A stretch of 64,000 nt of DNA from Planctomycetota bacterium (GTDB lineage Bacteria > Planctomycetota > UBA1135 > GCA-002686595). The position numbers were made by a program, and so were the translations under genes. The number at the start of each line of letters is the position of its first letter. Position 1 is the first letter of the stretch. Below are positions 45,033 through 53,467 of this stretch, piece by piece. The stretch spans positions 248,001-312,000 of the forward strand of contig JACKHT010000001.1 of the NCBI GenBank assembly GCA_020638855.1, given 5' to 3'. The notes under the pieces were generated by a model, which saw nothing but the letters and a program-made list of their open reading frames with translations, searched no databases and was not told the DNA's origin.

Positions 45033-45038
45033 TACACT
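45033..45038 (+). promoter_or_regulatory. candidate -10 element of ftsH
   Basis: TACACT followed by GGGA, ending 66 nt before the ftsH ATG. It is the same hexamer and distance as for several array genes, so it may be a general housekeeping promoter form in this organism. Confidence 0.4.
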
Positions 45039-45104
45039 GGGACCCAGGTAGGCCGCCCGCTTTCTCCCCTGGAGAACCCTGCCAGCGCGGCCGATAGAAG
45101 CCCC

Positions 45105-47501
45105 ATGACGGAAACCAAGCCGCCCACCCCCGACAAGGGGACTCGACCCAGGCCCTTTGGGCCGTTCTTGCTGTTCCTGACCGTCCTCGTTGTGGTCTTG
45201 ATCGCCTTTGGCGGTTCCCAAGCGAAGAAGTCCAAGGAATTGAGCCAAGACCAATTCCTGTGGTACCTGCAGACCGGTCGGGTCGAAACCATCCAGACCC
45301 TCGACCGCGGGGAAGTCCTCGGCAAGCTGAGCGACCCCGAGATTTCCTTCCGGGCCAGCTTCCAAAGCCTGGAGAACCGCGAATCCGAAATCCAACAACT
45401 GTTCGCCGCCCCGACGCCGATCCGCGTCGATGCTTCGTGGTTGTTGGGAGCGCTGAACTCGGGAGCCCAGCCGCTCTTCGTGCCCAGGGAAGCGGTGCAC
45501 GTGACCGCGCTCAAGCGTCCGGTTGCCGAGGCCGACCCCAAAGAGAAGGAAGACGCAGGACGCGACGGGGCTCCGCCCATCGCCAAACCCCAGGCCTCCC
45601 AGGAGGATCGCTTGCTCGTCACCGGTACGGCCGCCCCCATCAACGATTGGGGTGGGCGCGCCGACGACAAGCTCGACGCGGCCCAATTCAAGAATGGCGG
45701 GCTGGTGCGCTTTGAGGTCATGGGCAACACCTCGGGCGGTGGCGAGGACACGCTGATGTCCCTAGAGCGCAAGCTCGATTCGATGGGCGCCAAGAGTTCG
45801 TCGCGGGTTTACGACATCACCCCGGATCGAGGCCTGCGTCACTCGCTGACCGACTCGACCATGAGCACGGTGTTGATGGTTTGGGGGCCTTGGCTCTTGA
45901 TCCTCTTCGTGTTCATGCTGTTCATGCGCCAAATGCGCTCGCAGGGCTCGGGATCGGGTGTGATGAGCTTCGGTCGCTCGCGCGCCATGCTCTACAACAA
46001 GGAAAACCACACCGGCGTCACCTTTGCGGACGTGGCTGGGGCTCAAGAAGCCAAAGCCGAAGTCCACGAAGTCGTCGAGTTCCTCAAGAACCCCGGCCGC
46101 TTCACCATGATCGGCGGGCGCATCCCGCGCGGGGTGATGCTCGTCGGCCCTCCGGGATGCGGCAAGACTCTCTTGGCCAAGGCGATCGCCGGCGAAGCCG
46201 AAGTGCCCTTCTTCTCGATCTCCGGATCGGATTTCGTGGAAATGTTTGTGGGGGTGGGTGCCAGCCGCGTGCGCGATTTGTTCAAACAAGCGCGCGAACA
46301 GTCGCCTTGCATCATCTTCCTCGACGAGATCGACGCCGTAGGCCGTCGCCGCGGGAGCGGCATGGGTGGCGGTCACGATGAGCGCGAACAAACCCTCAAC
46401 GCCATCCTGGTCGAAATGGACGGCTTTGGCACCGACGATGGCGTGATCGTGGTGGCTTCCACCAACCGCCCCGACGTGCTCGATCCGGCGCTGCTGCGGC
46501 CGGGACGCTTCGACCGCGAGGTGGTCATCGACCTGCCCGACCTGGAGGGCCGCATCGCCATCCTGAACGTGCACCTCAAGAAGGTCAAAGCCGAGAGCAA
46601 CATCAACGTGCCGCTCTTGGCCCGGGCCACTCCGGGTTATTCGGGTGCCGACTTGGCGGCCATCGTCAACGAAGCGGCGATCATGGCGGTCCTGGCGGGC
46701 TGCGACAAAATCGCCATGGAGCACCTGGACGAGGCCTCGACCAAGGTTCGTTACGGTCGCAAGAAGGTCAACCACAAGATGGAGCCCGAAGACCTGGAGA
46801 TCACCGCTTACCATGAATCGGGGCACGCCATCGTGGCCCACTTCATCGAGGAAGTGGATCCGCCCCACAAAGTCACCATCGTGCCACGCGGTCGCTCGCT
46901 CGGCTCCACGATGATGGTGCCCGAGAAGGAGAGCTTCCACTACGGTCGCAAGAACATGATGGGTCAGTTGGCGGTGGCCTTCGGCGGGCGCGTCGCGGAA
47001 GAGATCTTCTGCGGGGACATCTCTTCGGGCGCCAGCGACGACATCCGCCGGGCGACCAACCTTGCCCGAGCCATGGTCAGCGAATTGGGCATGAGCGACC
47101 GGGTCGGTCCGGTCAACTACGCCGAACGGCCGGGCTCGGACTTCTTGGGCACCGAATTGATGAGCAGCAAGTGGCACTCCGAGGAGACCGCGCGCATCAT
47201 CGACGAAGAGATCGAACGCATTTTGCGGGATGGCTACAACAAGGCCCATGCGGTGATCTCAGAGCACCGCGAAGCCATGGAACGGCTCACCAAAGCCCTC
47301 GTTCGCTACGAGACTTTGGACCGTCCAGAGATCGAACGGCTGATCGCGGGCACCCTGCCCGAAGACCTGCGGCCCGAGGCCCCCAAGGGGCCTGCAGAAC
47401 CGGTCGGACAAACCCCGAAGGTGGTCCCGCCCCAGGCTGCCCAGACCGAATCCAAGGACAAACCGGGGTTCTCAGGGGAAGCCGGGCTTTCCCCGGCCTA
47501 G
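45105..47501 (+). CDS. ftsH: ATP-dependent zinc metalloprotease FtsH
   Basis: The product is 798 residues. FtsH unfolds and degrades membrane and soluble proteins. An N-terminal helix (residues 20-42) and a second helix (MVWGPWLLILFVFMLFM, about 265-281) bracket a periplasmic region of about 220 residues, longer than in E. coli (about 75). The AAA+ domain has Walker A GPPGCGKT at 348-355, Walker B IIFLDEID, and an SRH with STNRPDVLDPALLRPGRFDR. The protease domain has HESGH at 570-574 (zinc ligands His570 and His574, catalytic Glu571). The last 40 residues are Pro/Lys-rich. It leads an operon with folP, cdaA-cdaR, glmM and tsaB. Confidence 0.96.
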   Translation: MTETKPPTPDKGTRPRPFGPFLLFLTVLVVVLIAFGGSQAKKSKELSQDQFLWYLQTGRVETIQTLDRGEVLGKLSDPEISFRASFQSLENRESEIQQLFAAPTPIRVDASWLLGALNSGAQPLFVPREAVHVTALKRPVAEADPKEKEDAGRDGAPPIAKPQASQEDRLLVTGTAAPINDWGGRADDKLDAAQFKNGGLVRFEVMGNTSGGGEDTLMSLERKLDSMGAKSSSRVYDITPDRGLRHSLTDSTMSTVLMVWGPWLLILFVFMLFMRQMRSQGSGSGVMSFGRSRAMLYNKENHTGVTFADVAGAQEAKAEVHEVVEFLKNPGRFTMIGGRIPRGVMLVGPPGCGKTLLAKAIAGEAEVPFFSISGSDFVEMFVGVGASRVRDLFKQAREQSPCIIFLDEIDAVGRRRGSGMGGGHDEREQTLNAILVEMDGFGTDDGVIVVASTNRPDVLDPALLRPGRFDREVVIDLPDLEGRIAILNVHLKKVKAESNINVPLLARATPGYSGADLAAIVNEAAIMAVLAGCDKIAMEHLDEASTKVRYGRKKVNHKMEPEDLEITAYHESGHAIVAHFIEEVDPPHKVTIVPRGRSLGSTMMVPEKESFHYGRKNMMGQLAVAFGGRVAEEIFCGDISSGASDDIRRATNLARAMVSELGMSDRVGPVNYAERPGSDFLGTELMSSKWHSEETARIIDEEIERILRDGYNKAHAVISEHREAMERLTKALVRYETLDRPEIERLIAGTLPEDLRPEAPKGPAEPVGQTPKVVPPQAAQTESKDKPGFSGEAGLSPA

Positions 47502-47503
47502 CC

Positions 47504-48646
47504 ATGTCCCCCATCGCGGGGCCCATTGGCTTGGCCTTGAACCCCAGATGGATTGCTTGCAGCACGTCCCCAGCGGGGGTCGTGCTGCATTCGTTTGCTA
47601 CCCAGGCGCTCGACACGGGCGATCCCTGGGAGGACTCGTTGCGCGCGCTCGCCGTTCACCCTAGCGAGCCCTACTTGCCCATCGACGAGGCCCGGCTAGG
47701 CGAACGTCGCCGCGAGCGGCTATGGCGCATCCCCGAGTCCGAACTGGAGCAGCCCGGGGATTTGGCCCAGCTCTTGAAGGCCACCCGGAACGCCGCGCAG
47801 ACGCCGGTAGCCGCGCCCCGCATCATGGGCATCTTGAACGTGACGCCCGATAGCTTCTCCGACGGAAATCGGTACCTGGACCCCTTGCGGGCGCTCGACC
47901 AGGGCCAAGCCATGCTCGCCGCCGGCGCCACGATCCTCGATGTGGGCGGTGAGTCGACGCGCCCGGGATCGGCTCCCGTGCCCGCAGATGAGGAGTGGCG
48001 CCGAGTGGGCCCCGTGCTCGAAAAACTGGCCGCCACCACGGGGGCGATCCTCAGCATCGACACCACCAAAGCCGAAGTCGCGCGGAGGGCGCTCGAAGCG
48101 GGCGCCCATTGGGTCAACGACATCCGGGCCGGGACGGTCGACCCCAAGCTCCTGGAGGTGGTCGCCGAACATGGGGCTTCCTACGTGGCCATGCACTGCA
48201 CCGCACCACCGGACCGTATGCAGCAGGGCATCCACTTTGGCGACGTGGTGGCCGAGGTCTCCCATTGGCTGCGCCAACGGTTGGCGGTTTTCCGCCAAGT
48301 GGGGATTCGGGAGAACCGCATCCTGCTCGATCCCGGAATCGGATTCGGCAAACACCTGGAGCACAACCTGTCGCTCTTGGGACGGCTGTGGGAATTGCGT
48401 TCCCTGGGCTGCCCCCTGCTCTTGGGGGTGTCGAGGAAATCCTTCATTGCCCACCTCGCGCTGGCCGAAAAACCCAGCGGTGGCTCGCTTCCCGGGCCAG
48501 CCGATCGCGTAGGTGGCACAGCTGCCGCCGTGGCGCTGTGTGTTGCGGGAGGAGCGTCCGTGCTCCGAGTCCACGACGTCGCTACCATGGCACAGGCGGC
48601 CCAGGTCGCCTACGCCGTCCACTCGTACCACGCCCCCCGCCCCTAG
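47504..48646 (+). CDS. folP: dihydropteroate synthase
   Basis: The product is 380 residues. It condenses 6-hydroxymethyl-7,8-dihydropterin pyrophosphate with p-aminobenzoate in folate synthesis. The start ATG is two bases after the ftsH stop. All DHPS hallmarks are present from residue about 108 on: IMGILNVTPDSFSDGNRY, DVGGESTRPGSAPV, LSIDTTKAEVA, HWVNDI, LDPGIGFGKHLEHN, LGVSRKSFI and LRVHDV. The N-terminal 100 residues are an extra domain, also seen in some other bacterial FolP proteins. The stop shares its last base with the next GTG, so translation is coupled to cdaA-cdaR. Confidence 0.94.
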   Translation: MSPIAGPIGLALNPRWIACSTSPAGVVLHSFATQALDTGDPWEDSLRALAVHPSEPYLPIDEARLGERRRERLWRIPESELEQPGDLAQLLKATRNAAQTPVAAPRIMGILNVTPDSFSDGNRYLDPLRALDQGQAMLAAGATILDVGGESTRPGSAPVPADEEWRRVGPVLEKLAATTGAILSIDTTKAEVARRALEAGAHWVNDIRAGTVDPKLLEVVAEHGASYVAMHCTAPPDRMQQGIHFGDVVAEVSHWLRQRLAVFRQVGIRENRILLDPGIGFGKHLEHNLSLLGRLWELRSLGCPLLLGVSRKSFIAHLALAEKPSGGSLPGPADRVGGTAAAVALCVAGGASVLRVHDVATMAQAAQVAYAVHSYHAPRP

Positions 48647-50652
48647 TGCCCGAATTCAGCCTCCAGAACGGCCTCCAGGTCTTGATCCTCGTCGGAGGAA
48701 TCTACCTGGTGCTCTCGCTCCTGCGCACGACCCGCGGGAGCAGTCTGGTGCGCGGCCTGGGGATCGCGCTTTTGATCTTTGGGGTTGGCATGTACAGCTT
48801 GGTGCGCACGTTGCACCTGGACGAATTGGAGCAAGTCCTCGACGCCATCTTCGGGGTCGTGATCATCATGCTGGTGGTGCTGTTCCAACCGGAGCTGCGG
48901 CGCGGCATCCTGCGGCTGGGCGAGCACGGGCTGTTGAGCAAGATCCTGGGCAAGGACGCCCAAGAGGCGCTCGGTGAAATCACTGCGGCCGTCGCCGCCA
49001 TGGCTCGCAAGAAGCAAGGCGCGCTGATCGCCATCGAACGGCAGACGCCACTCGATCAATACATCGAAAAGGGCGTGCACTTGGATTCGGCGGTCGATGC
49101 GCTGCTGCTCGATAGCATCTTCCACAACAAGGGAGCGCTGCACGACGGCGCAGTCATCATCCGCGGCGACCGCATCGTGGCCGCTGCCGCGATTTTGCCG
49201 CTCTCGGAAAACTCGGGACTCGCCAAGACCACGGGGACCCGGCACCGGGCTGCCCTCGGATTGGCCGAAGAAACCGACGCGGTCACCGTCGTCGTTTCCG
49301 AGGAGAGTGGTTGGATTTCGGTCGCCAACGATGGGAGCATGCTGTCCCGGATTTCCAGCAATGCTCTGGAGGATGTGCTCAAGGAACGCTTGGGCAAAGA
49401 TCCCGAAAACTCGGTCCAGAAGCTCTCTCCGCGCAAGGTGATCGAGCGCTTCTTTAAGGAACACTGGGGACAGAAATTGATCGCGCTAGCCCTGGGCTTG
49501 GCGTTGTTCATCGCAGCCCACGAGAAAGTCACCGAGACGCTCGAGTTCCAAGTCCAGGTCCAGAACGCCAACCCCGGCGATCCGGTGGGCGTCCCCATGG
49601 CCGAGTTGCTCAGCATCCATCCACCGCGTCCCGAGCCTGGCAAAACCACCGAACTCCACATCCTGGAGCCGACACCTCGGGCCAGCTACACCATCGCCGT
49701 TTCGGGCTCGCGGGCCCAAATGCAGGAGCTTTCGGGCGGCATCGGTGGAGTCCTGGAGCTCACCACAGCCAACGCCACCGATCGGACCCTGAGCCCCGAC
49801 GAGTTCCGCTGGGGCGCGGGCAGGCCGCTCGAGCGCCTACGAGTCCGGTGGGTCGGCGAGGAGCCGCAACTGCGTTTGCAAACCTTCGAACGTCGGGTCG
49901 AGACCCCCAAAGTCGACCAGGTCCATTTGGTCCGCGGCAACCTTGCCTCCTACTTGGACTTCGACCCCAAGACGCTGCGCTTCCGCCCCAACCAAATCGA
50001 AGTCCGCGGCCCCTCGGACCTGTTTGAAGGGGGCTCAGAACCCTTCGCCCTATCGTTCGCCGATGTCGAGGTGGGTGCGAGCAACGGTGGCACTTGGTCC
50101 GGCCCGCTCACCTTGTCGAAGAGTCTTTTGGATGCGGGCTTCGAGTTGATGAAGCCGCTGTACTTGGAAGTCGACCTCAATCCCCGCTTCGAACGGTTGG
50201 CCGAGATCCGCAAGGACGTGGTACTCGTCTCCTTCAATCCCACGCTGCCCGATCCGCTCGAGCGTTTCGAGCGCCCCGACCAACCTGTCCGAATCGTCAT
50301 TTCGGTGATTCCGCTGCTCGACCAGCCGAGCGAAGAGGATCGCACGAGCCTCTCGATTGCCCTGCGCGAGTACATCCAAGCCCACACGTACGTCTTTGTC
50401 GACGTCGATCGACCGCGACCCGCGGGTTCCACCAAAGCCCAAGTGGAACTACGCGTCTTGAAGGACGATGGTTGGTTGCAGGCGCTGCCCCCCGCGCTCC
50501 AAGAGCGAATCCAACAACGGGACGACTTCCCTTTCCAAGTGGAACTGCATCCCGACGACACTACGCTCTGGCTCAGCGCCCTGCCCGGCAAGGAAGATCC
50601 GGCGCCAGCAGAGAACTCCACGAACCCAAGCGACGGCCTCGACCAAGACTGA
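48646..50652 (+). CDS. cdaA: fused diadenylate cyclase CdaA and YbbR/CdaR regulator
   Basis: The product is 668 residues from a GTG that overlaps the folP TAG by one base. Residues 1-95 hold three membrane helices (VLILVGGIYLVLSLL, GLGIALLIFGVGMYSLV, VVIIMLVVLFQP). Residues 100-260 form the DAC domain with DGA at 167-169 and RHR at 199-201, the residues that bind ATP and metal, so it should make c-di-AMP. A fourth helix (KLIALALGLALFIAAH, about 278-293) starts the CdaR half, and several YbbR-type beta repeats follow out to residue 650. CdaA and CdaR are usually separate adjacent genes; here they are one chain. glmM follows by 2 bp. Confidence 0.9.
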   Translation: MPEFSLQNGLQVLILVGGIYLVLSLLRTTRGSSLVRGLGIALLIFGVGMYSLVRTLHLDELEQVLDAIFGVVIIMLVVLFQPELRRGILRLGEHGLLSKILGKDAQEALGEITAAVAAMARKKQGALIAIERQTPLDQYIEKGVHLDSAVDALLLDSIFHNKGALHDGAVIIRGDRIVAAAAILPLSENSGLAKTTGTRHRAALGLAEETDAVTVVVSEESGWISVANDGSMLSRISSNALEDVLKERLGKDPENSVQKLSPRKVIERFFKEHWGQKLIALALGLALFIAAHEKVTETLEFQVQVQNANPGDPVGVPMAELLSIHPPRPEPGKTTELHILEPTPRASYTIAVSGSRAQMQELSGGIGGVLELTTANATDRTLSPDEFRWGAGRPLERLRVRWVGEEPQLRLQTFERRVETPKVDQVHLVRGNLASYLDFDPKTLRFRPNQIEVRGPSDLFEGGSEPFALSFADVEVGASNGGTWSGPLTLSKSLLDAGFELMKPLYLEVDLNPRFERLAEIRKDVVLVSFNPTLPDPLERFERPDQPVRIVISVIPLLDQPSEEDRTSLSIALREYIQAHTYVFVDVDRPRPAGSTKAQVELRVLKDDGWLQALPPALQERIQQRDDFPFQVELHPDDTTLWLSALPGKEDPAPAENSTNPSDGLDQD

Positions 50653-50654
50653 TC

Positions 50655-52007
50655 ATGGACAAAGCGATCTTCGGCACGGATGGAATTCGAGGCCGCGCTG
50701 GGTCGGGATGGCTTTCCCCGGAAGGCGCGGCGCAGGTGGGCTGGGCCGTGGGCAGCGTGCTGTCCCAACAGGGTTCGACGCGCGCTTTGTTGGCCCACGA
50801 CGGACGTCGTTCGGGTCCGACGCTGGAGACGGCCCTTGCCTGCGGGCTAGCGGCGGCGGGAGTGGCCTCCGATAGCGCGGGTTTGCTGCCCACCCCAGGC
50901 CTCGCCTGGCTCACGCGCCACGACCACTATGGCCTGGGCATCATGGTCAGCGCTTCGCACAACCCGGCCCACGACAACGGCATCAAGGTCTTCAACCACG
51001 AGGGCGACAAGCTTGCGGACGAAGTCCAGAACGCCATCGAAGCGCTGTTGCGTGCTCCGCACCCGGAGATCGAGTACCACGCCAAGAAGCGACCGCCGCA
51101 TGTTCCCGAGCTCGAAGACCATTACCTGCGCCACCTGGAACACAACTGGGGCGCAGGACTGGATTTGAATGGATGGACCGTTGTGGTCGATTGCGCCAAT
51201 GGCGCGGCGAGTCGCAGCGCCCCGAAGATCTTGACTCGACTTGGGGCGCGCGTCCACGCCATCGCCGACGAGCCCGACGGCGAAAACATCAACTTGGATT
51301 GCGGCTCCACCCATCCGGAGGCCTTGCGTGACGCGGTTCGCACCCGCCAAGCCAACGTCGGGATCGCGCTCGATGGCGATGGCGATCGCTGCCTTTTGGT
51401 CGACGAGCGGGGTCGCTTGGTGGACGGCGACGCCATCCTGATGATCTTGGCGCAACACGCCCGGAGCGAAGTCGAACTTCCCAAACAGCGCATCGTCGCC
51501 ACCGTCATGAGCAACCGGGGTCTGCACCGCGCTTTGCGCAAGAGCGGGGTCGGCATCATCGAAGTCGGCGTTGGGGACCGGAACGTGGTGGAAGCGCTGC
51601 GCCGGGAAGGCTTGGGCTTGGGTGGCGAGCAATCGGGGCACGTCATCCTGGGAGCCCGCAACGAATACATCGGGGACGGCATGGTGACGGCCTTGGCCGT
51701 CCTGCGGGTTCTGGTCGGCAGCGGGAAGAGCCTGTCGCAGCTCACGGCGCCGTTCGAATCCATGCCCCAAATCCTGTTGAACATCCCGGTGGACCGCAAA
51801 CCACCTATGGAGAGCCTCGAAGGGGTCCAGGCACGGGTTCGCGAGTTCGAACAGGAGCTCGGCGAGGATGGGCGCATCCTGTTGCGCTATTCGGGCACCG
51901 AGAATTTGGCCCGCGTGATGGTCGAAGGACCGGACCAAGGCATGATCGAACGCCAAGCCAAGGCTTTGGCCGACTGCGTGGCTGAGGCCATCGGAAAACA
52001 TGACTAG
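50655..52007 (+). CDS. glmM: phosphoglucosamine mutase
   Basis: The product is 450 residues. GlmM converts glucosamine-6-phosphate to glucosamine-1-phosphate for peptidoglycan and LPS precursors. FGTDGIRGRAG opens the chain. The catalytic phosphoserine is Ser101 in MVSASHNPAHDNGIK. The metal loop is LDGDGDRCLL near 240, the sugar-binding loop LGGEQSGHVI, and the phosphate-binding loop RYSGTENLARVMVEG near the end. The position right after cdaA-cdaR matches the conserved cdaA-cdaR-glmM cluster in which CdaA and GlmM interact in Firmicutes. It overlaps tsaB by 8 bp. Confidence 0.95.
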   Translation: MDKAIFGTDGIRGRAGSGWLSPEGAAQVGWAVGSVLSQQGSTRALLAHDGRRSGPTLETALACGLAAAGVASDSAGLLPTPGLAWLTRHDHYGLGIMVSASHNPAHDNGIKVFNHEGDKLADEVQNAIEALLRAPHPEIEYHAKKRPPHVPELEDHYLRHLEHNWGAGLDLNGWTVVVDCANGAASRSAPKILTRLGARVHAIADEPDGENINLDCGSTHPEALRDAVRTRQANVGIALDGDGDRCLLVDERGRLVDGDAILMILAQHARSEVELPKQRIVATVMSNRGLHRALRKSGVGIIEVGVGDRNVVEALRREGLGLGGEQSGHVILGARNEYIGDGMVTALAVLRVLVGSGKSLSQLTAPFESMPQILLNIPVDRKPPMESLEGVQARVREFEQELGEDGRILLRYSGTENLARVMVEGPDQGMIERQAKALADCVAEAIGKHD

Positions 52008-52674
52008 GCGCGACCTCAGCGCAGGGCTTGAGTTGGCGTTGGAGGCTTCGACCCGCGGAGCGAGCTTGGCGCTACAGGCCGGGGATACGACTGTCGAGAC
52101 CTTCCTTCGGGAGGATGCCCCCCACGCCAGCGATTTGCTCGGAAGCCTCGTGGAAGCGCTCGAACGCCAGGGCTGGAACAAGCGCGACTTGCGGCGGGTG
52201 TACGTGGGAATCGGACCGGGTAGCTTCACCGGCTTGCGCGTGGCCGCAGCGGTCGCCTTGGGTTTGGCGCAAGCGCTCGATGTCGACCTGGTCGCCGTTC
52301 CTTCGGTGGCAGCGGCCGCATGGGCTGGCTTGCAGGTTGGCGAAATCGGCTCGGTGGTCCTCGACGCTCGCGGCGGAGCCCTCTACCTGGGCACGTACGA
52401 ACGATTGGAGCAAGGGATCCGCGAGGTCCTCGCCCCCACTCGCATTCGGTTGGCAGAGGCCAAAGGCTGGCCCGTACCGGCAGGCCCTTTGCTCGGCGAG
52501 GAGCGTGCTCCCGCATGGTTGGGCGTCGAAGCCAATCCAAACTATGCTTGGCGTGGTCCCGCGATCCCCACCGCCGCAGGCATTCTAAACTTAGGACGAC
52601 TGCAGTGGCAGCAATCGGGTGCGAGCCCAATGGAAGCGATTCGGCCGCTCTACTTGGCCGCATTCGGCGCGTAA
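52000..52674 (+). CDS. tsaB: tRNA threonylcarbamoyladenosine biosynthesis protein TsaB
   Basis: The product is 224 residues, the usual TsaB/YeaZ size. With TsaD and TsaE it makes the t6A37 modification in tRNAs reading ANN codons. Family features: LALEASTRGASLAL near the N-terminus, LLGSLVEALERQGW, VYVGIGPGSFTGLRVAAAVA with the diagnostic GPGSFTGLR, and VLDARGGALYLG. It starts inside the end of glmM, last in the ftsH operon, and a hairpin follows 57 bp later. Confidence 0.93.
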   Translation: MTRRDLSAGLELALEASTRGASLALQAGDTTVETFLREDAPHASDLLGSLVEALERQGWNKRDLRRVYVGIGPGSFTGLRVAAAVALGLAQALDVDLVAVPSVAAAAWAGLQVGEIGSVVLDARGGALYLGTYERLEQGIREVLAPTRIRLAEAKGWPVPAGPLLGEERAPAWLGVEANPNYAWRGPAIPTAAGILNLGRLQWQQSGASPMEAIRPLYLAAFGA

Positions 52675-52730
52675 GCGATACGGCCTTCATGGGCAGAACA
52701 GCTTCCACGCGCCCAAGCCGGCCAAAGCAA

Positions 52731-52762
52731 GGCGAGCCGCTTCCCTGAGAAAGCGACTCGCC
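52731..52762. terminator. hairpin between tsaB and the histone-fold gene
   Basis: GGCGAGCCGCTT and AAGCGACTCGCC pair with one internal mismatch around CCCTGAGA. It lies between convergent genes and could serve both strands. Confidence 0.6.
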
Positions 52763-52801
52763 TGAAAGCTCCTGGGACGAGAACGCCCCGAGCAACCAAC
52801 C

Positions 52802-53059
52802 CTACAGGTCCTGGGGACGAAGGGTACGGCGGTTGTTGGCCTCGGCGCGGGCTTCCGCGTGGGCGATCATGCCGCGGACCGCTTGGTCCAGGGCGACGTA
52901 GAAGTCTCCCGAAACGTTGATCGAAGCAGCGGCCTTGGTGCGGCTCTTGCTGATGATCAGGTCACCGGTGGGGGCTTTCTTGCCCCGGCCAGTCGCCTTC
53001 TTGGCGGTCTTCTTGGTGGCCTTCTTCTTGGTGGCCTTCTTTTTGGCTTTGCGTGCCAT
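52802..53059 (-). CDS. short histone-fold protein with lysine-rich tail
   Basis: The product is 85 residues. Residues 1-29 are mostly Lys, Ala and Thr in KKxxKK patterns, like bacterial H1-type tails. From residue 33 the chain (DLIISKSRTKAAASINVSGD, then a long helix FYVALDQAVRGMIAHAEARA, then NNRRTLRPQDL) matches the histone fold: long middle helix, then the L2 strand with an RRTLRPQD signature, and a very short third helix. This is the form of small bacterial histones such as Bd0055 of Bdellovibrio. It should bind and compact DNA as a dimer. An AAGGAAA Shine-Dalgarno lies upstream. It could instead be called an H1-like protein by tail alone. Confidence 0.7.
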   Translation of the reverse strand: MARKAKKKATKKKATKKTAKKATGRGKKAPTGDLIISKSRTKAAASINVSGDFYVALDQAVRGMIAHAEARAEANNRRTLRPQDL

Positions 53060-53467
53060 AGTGCGGTTTCCTTTGCCGCCCTGAGACGGCGTTGTTGGCT
53101 CGCGGGCGTTGGGGAAGGAGAACCTTCCGAATCCCTACGCCGTTGATGCACGGTTTGTTTCTGTAACGCGAGGTTAGGATGGAAAGCGCGGGGGACCGTG
53201 TCAACGGCTTGATTCGCCGAATGGAGGCAAAATTCGAGGGTTTCTTCGGCCGCATTTCGAATCGACCCGCAAGCCATGCCACCCCTTGCGCTGCGCCCGA
53301 TGGCGCTGCGTGCCCCCAAGCCGCTGGTCTTGGGAACCATCCAGAACCGGCCAATAAGGCCCGAATCAGGGATTTTTGGCCCGGCTTCGGCCCAATTGCG
53401 AGCGACCTGGATTCCGGAAACGCCCCTGGCGTTCTTTCGTACGCGGCCGCTGGCTATGCTCGCAAAC
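53060..53467. other. divergent region between histone-fold gene and alr
   Basis: These 408 bases contain the histone-gene promoter (53176-53204, minus strand) with a leader of about 110 bases. The alr side shows no clear promoter. A 5' extension of the alr frame reads through but has no family similarity. No extra gene is supported. Confidence 0.5.
53176..53204 (-). promoter_or_regulatory. promoter of the histone-fold gene
   Basis: On the minus strand, TTGACA (53199-53204) is followed by a 17-base spacer and CATCCT (53176-53181). It has a perfect -35 and a weak -10, and is the best sigma70-type promoter in the window. Confidence 0.55.

Noticed and set aside
53276..53467. 64-codon N-terminal extension of alanine racemase
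   Set aside because: The family begins with the RVWAEIDLDGL strand right after the ATG at 53468; the extension has no conserved features.
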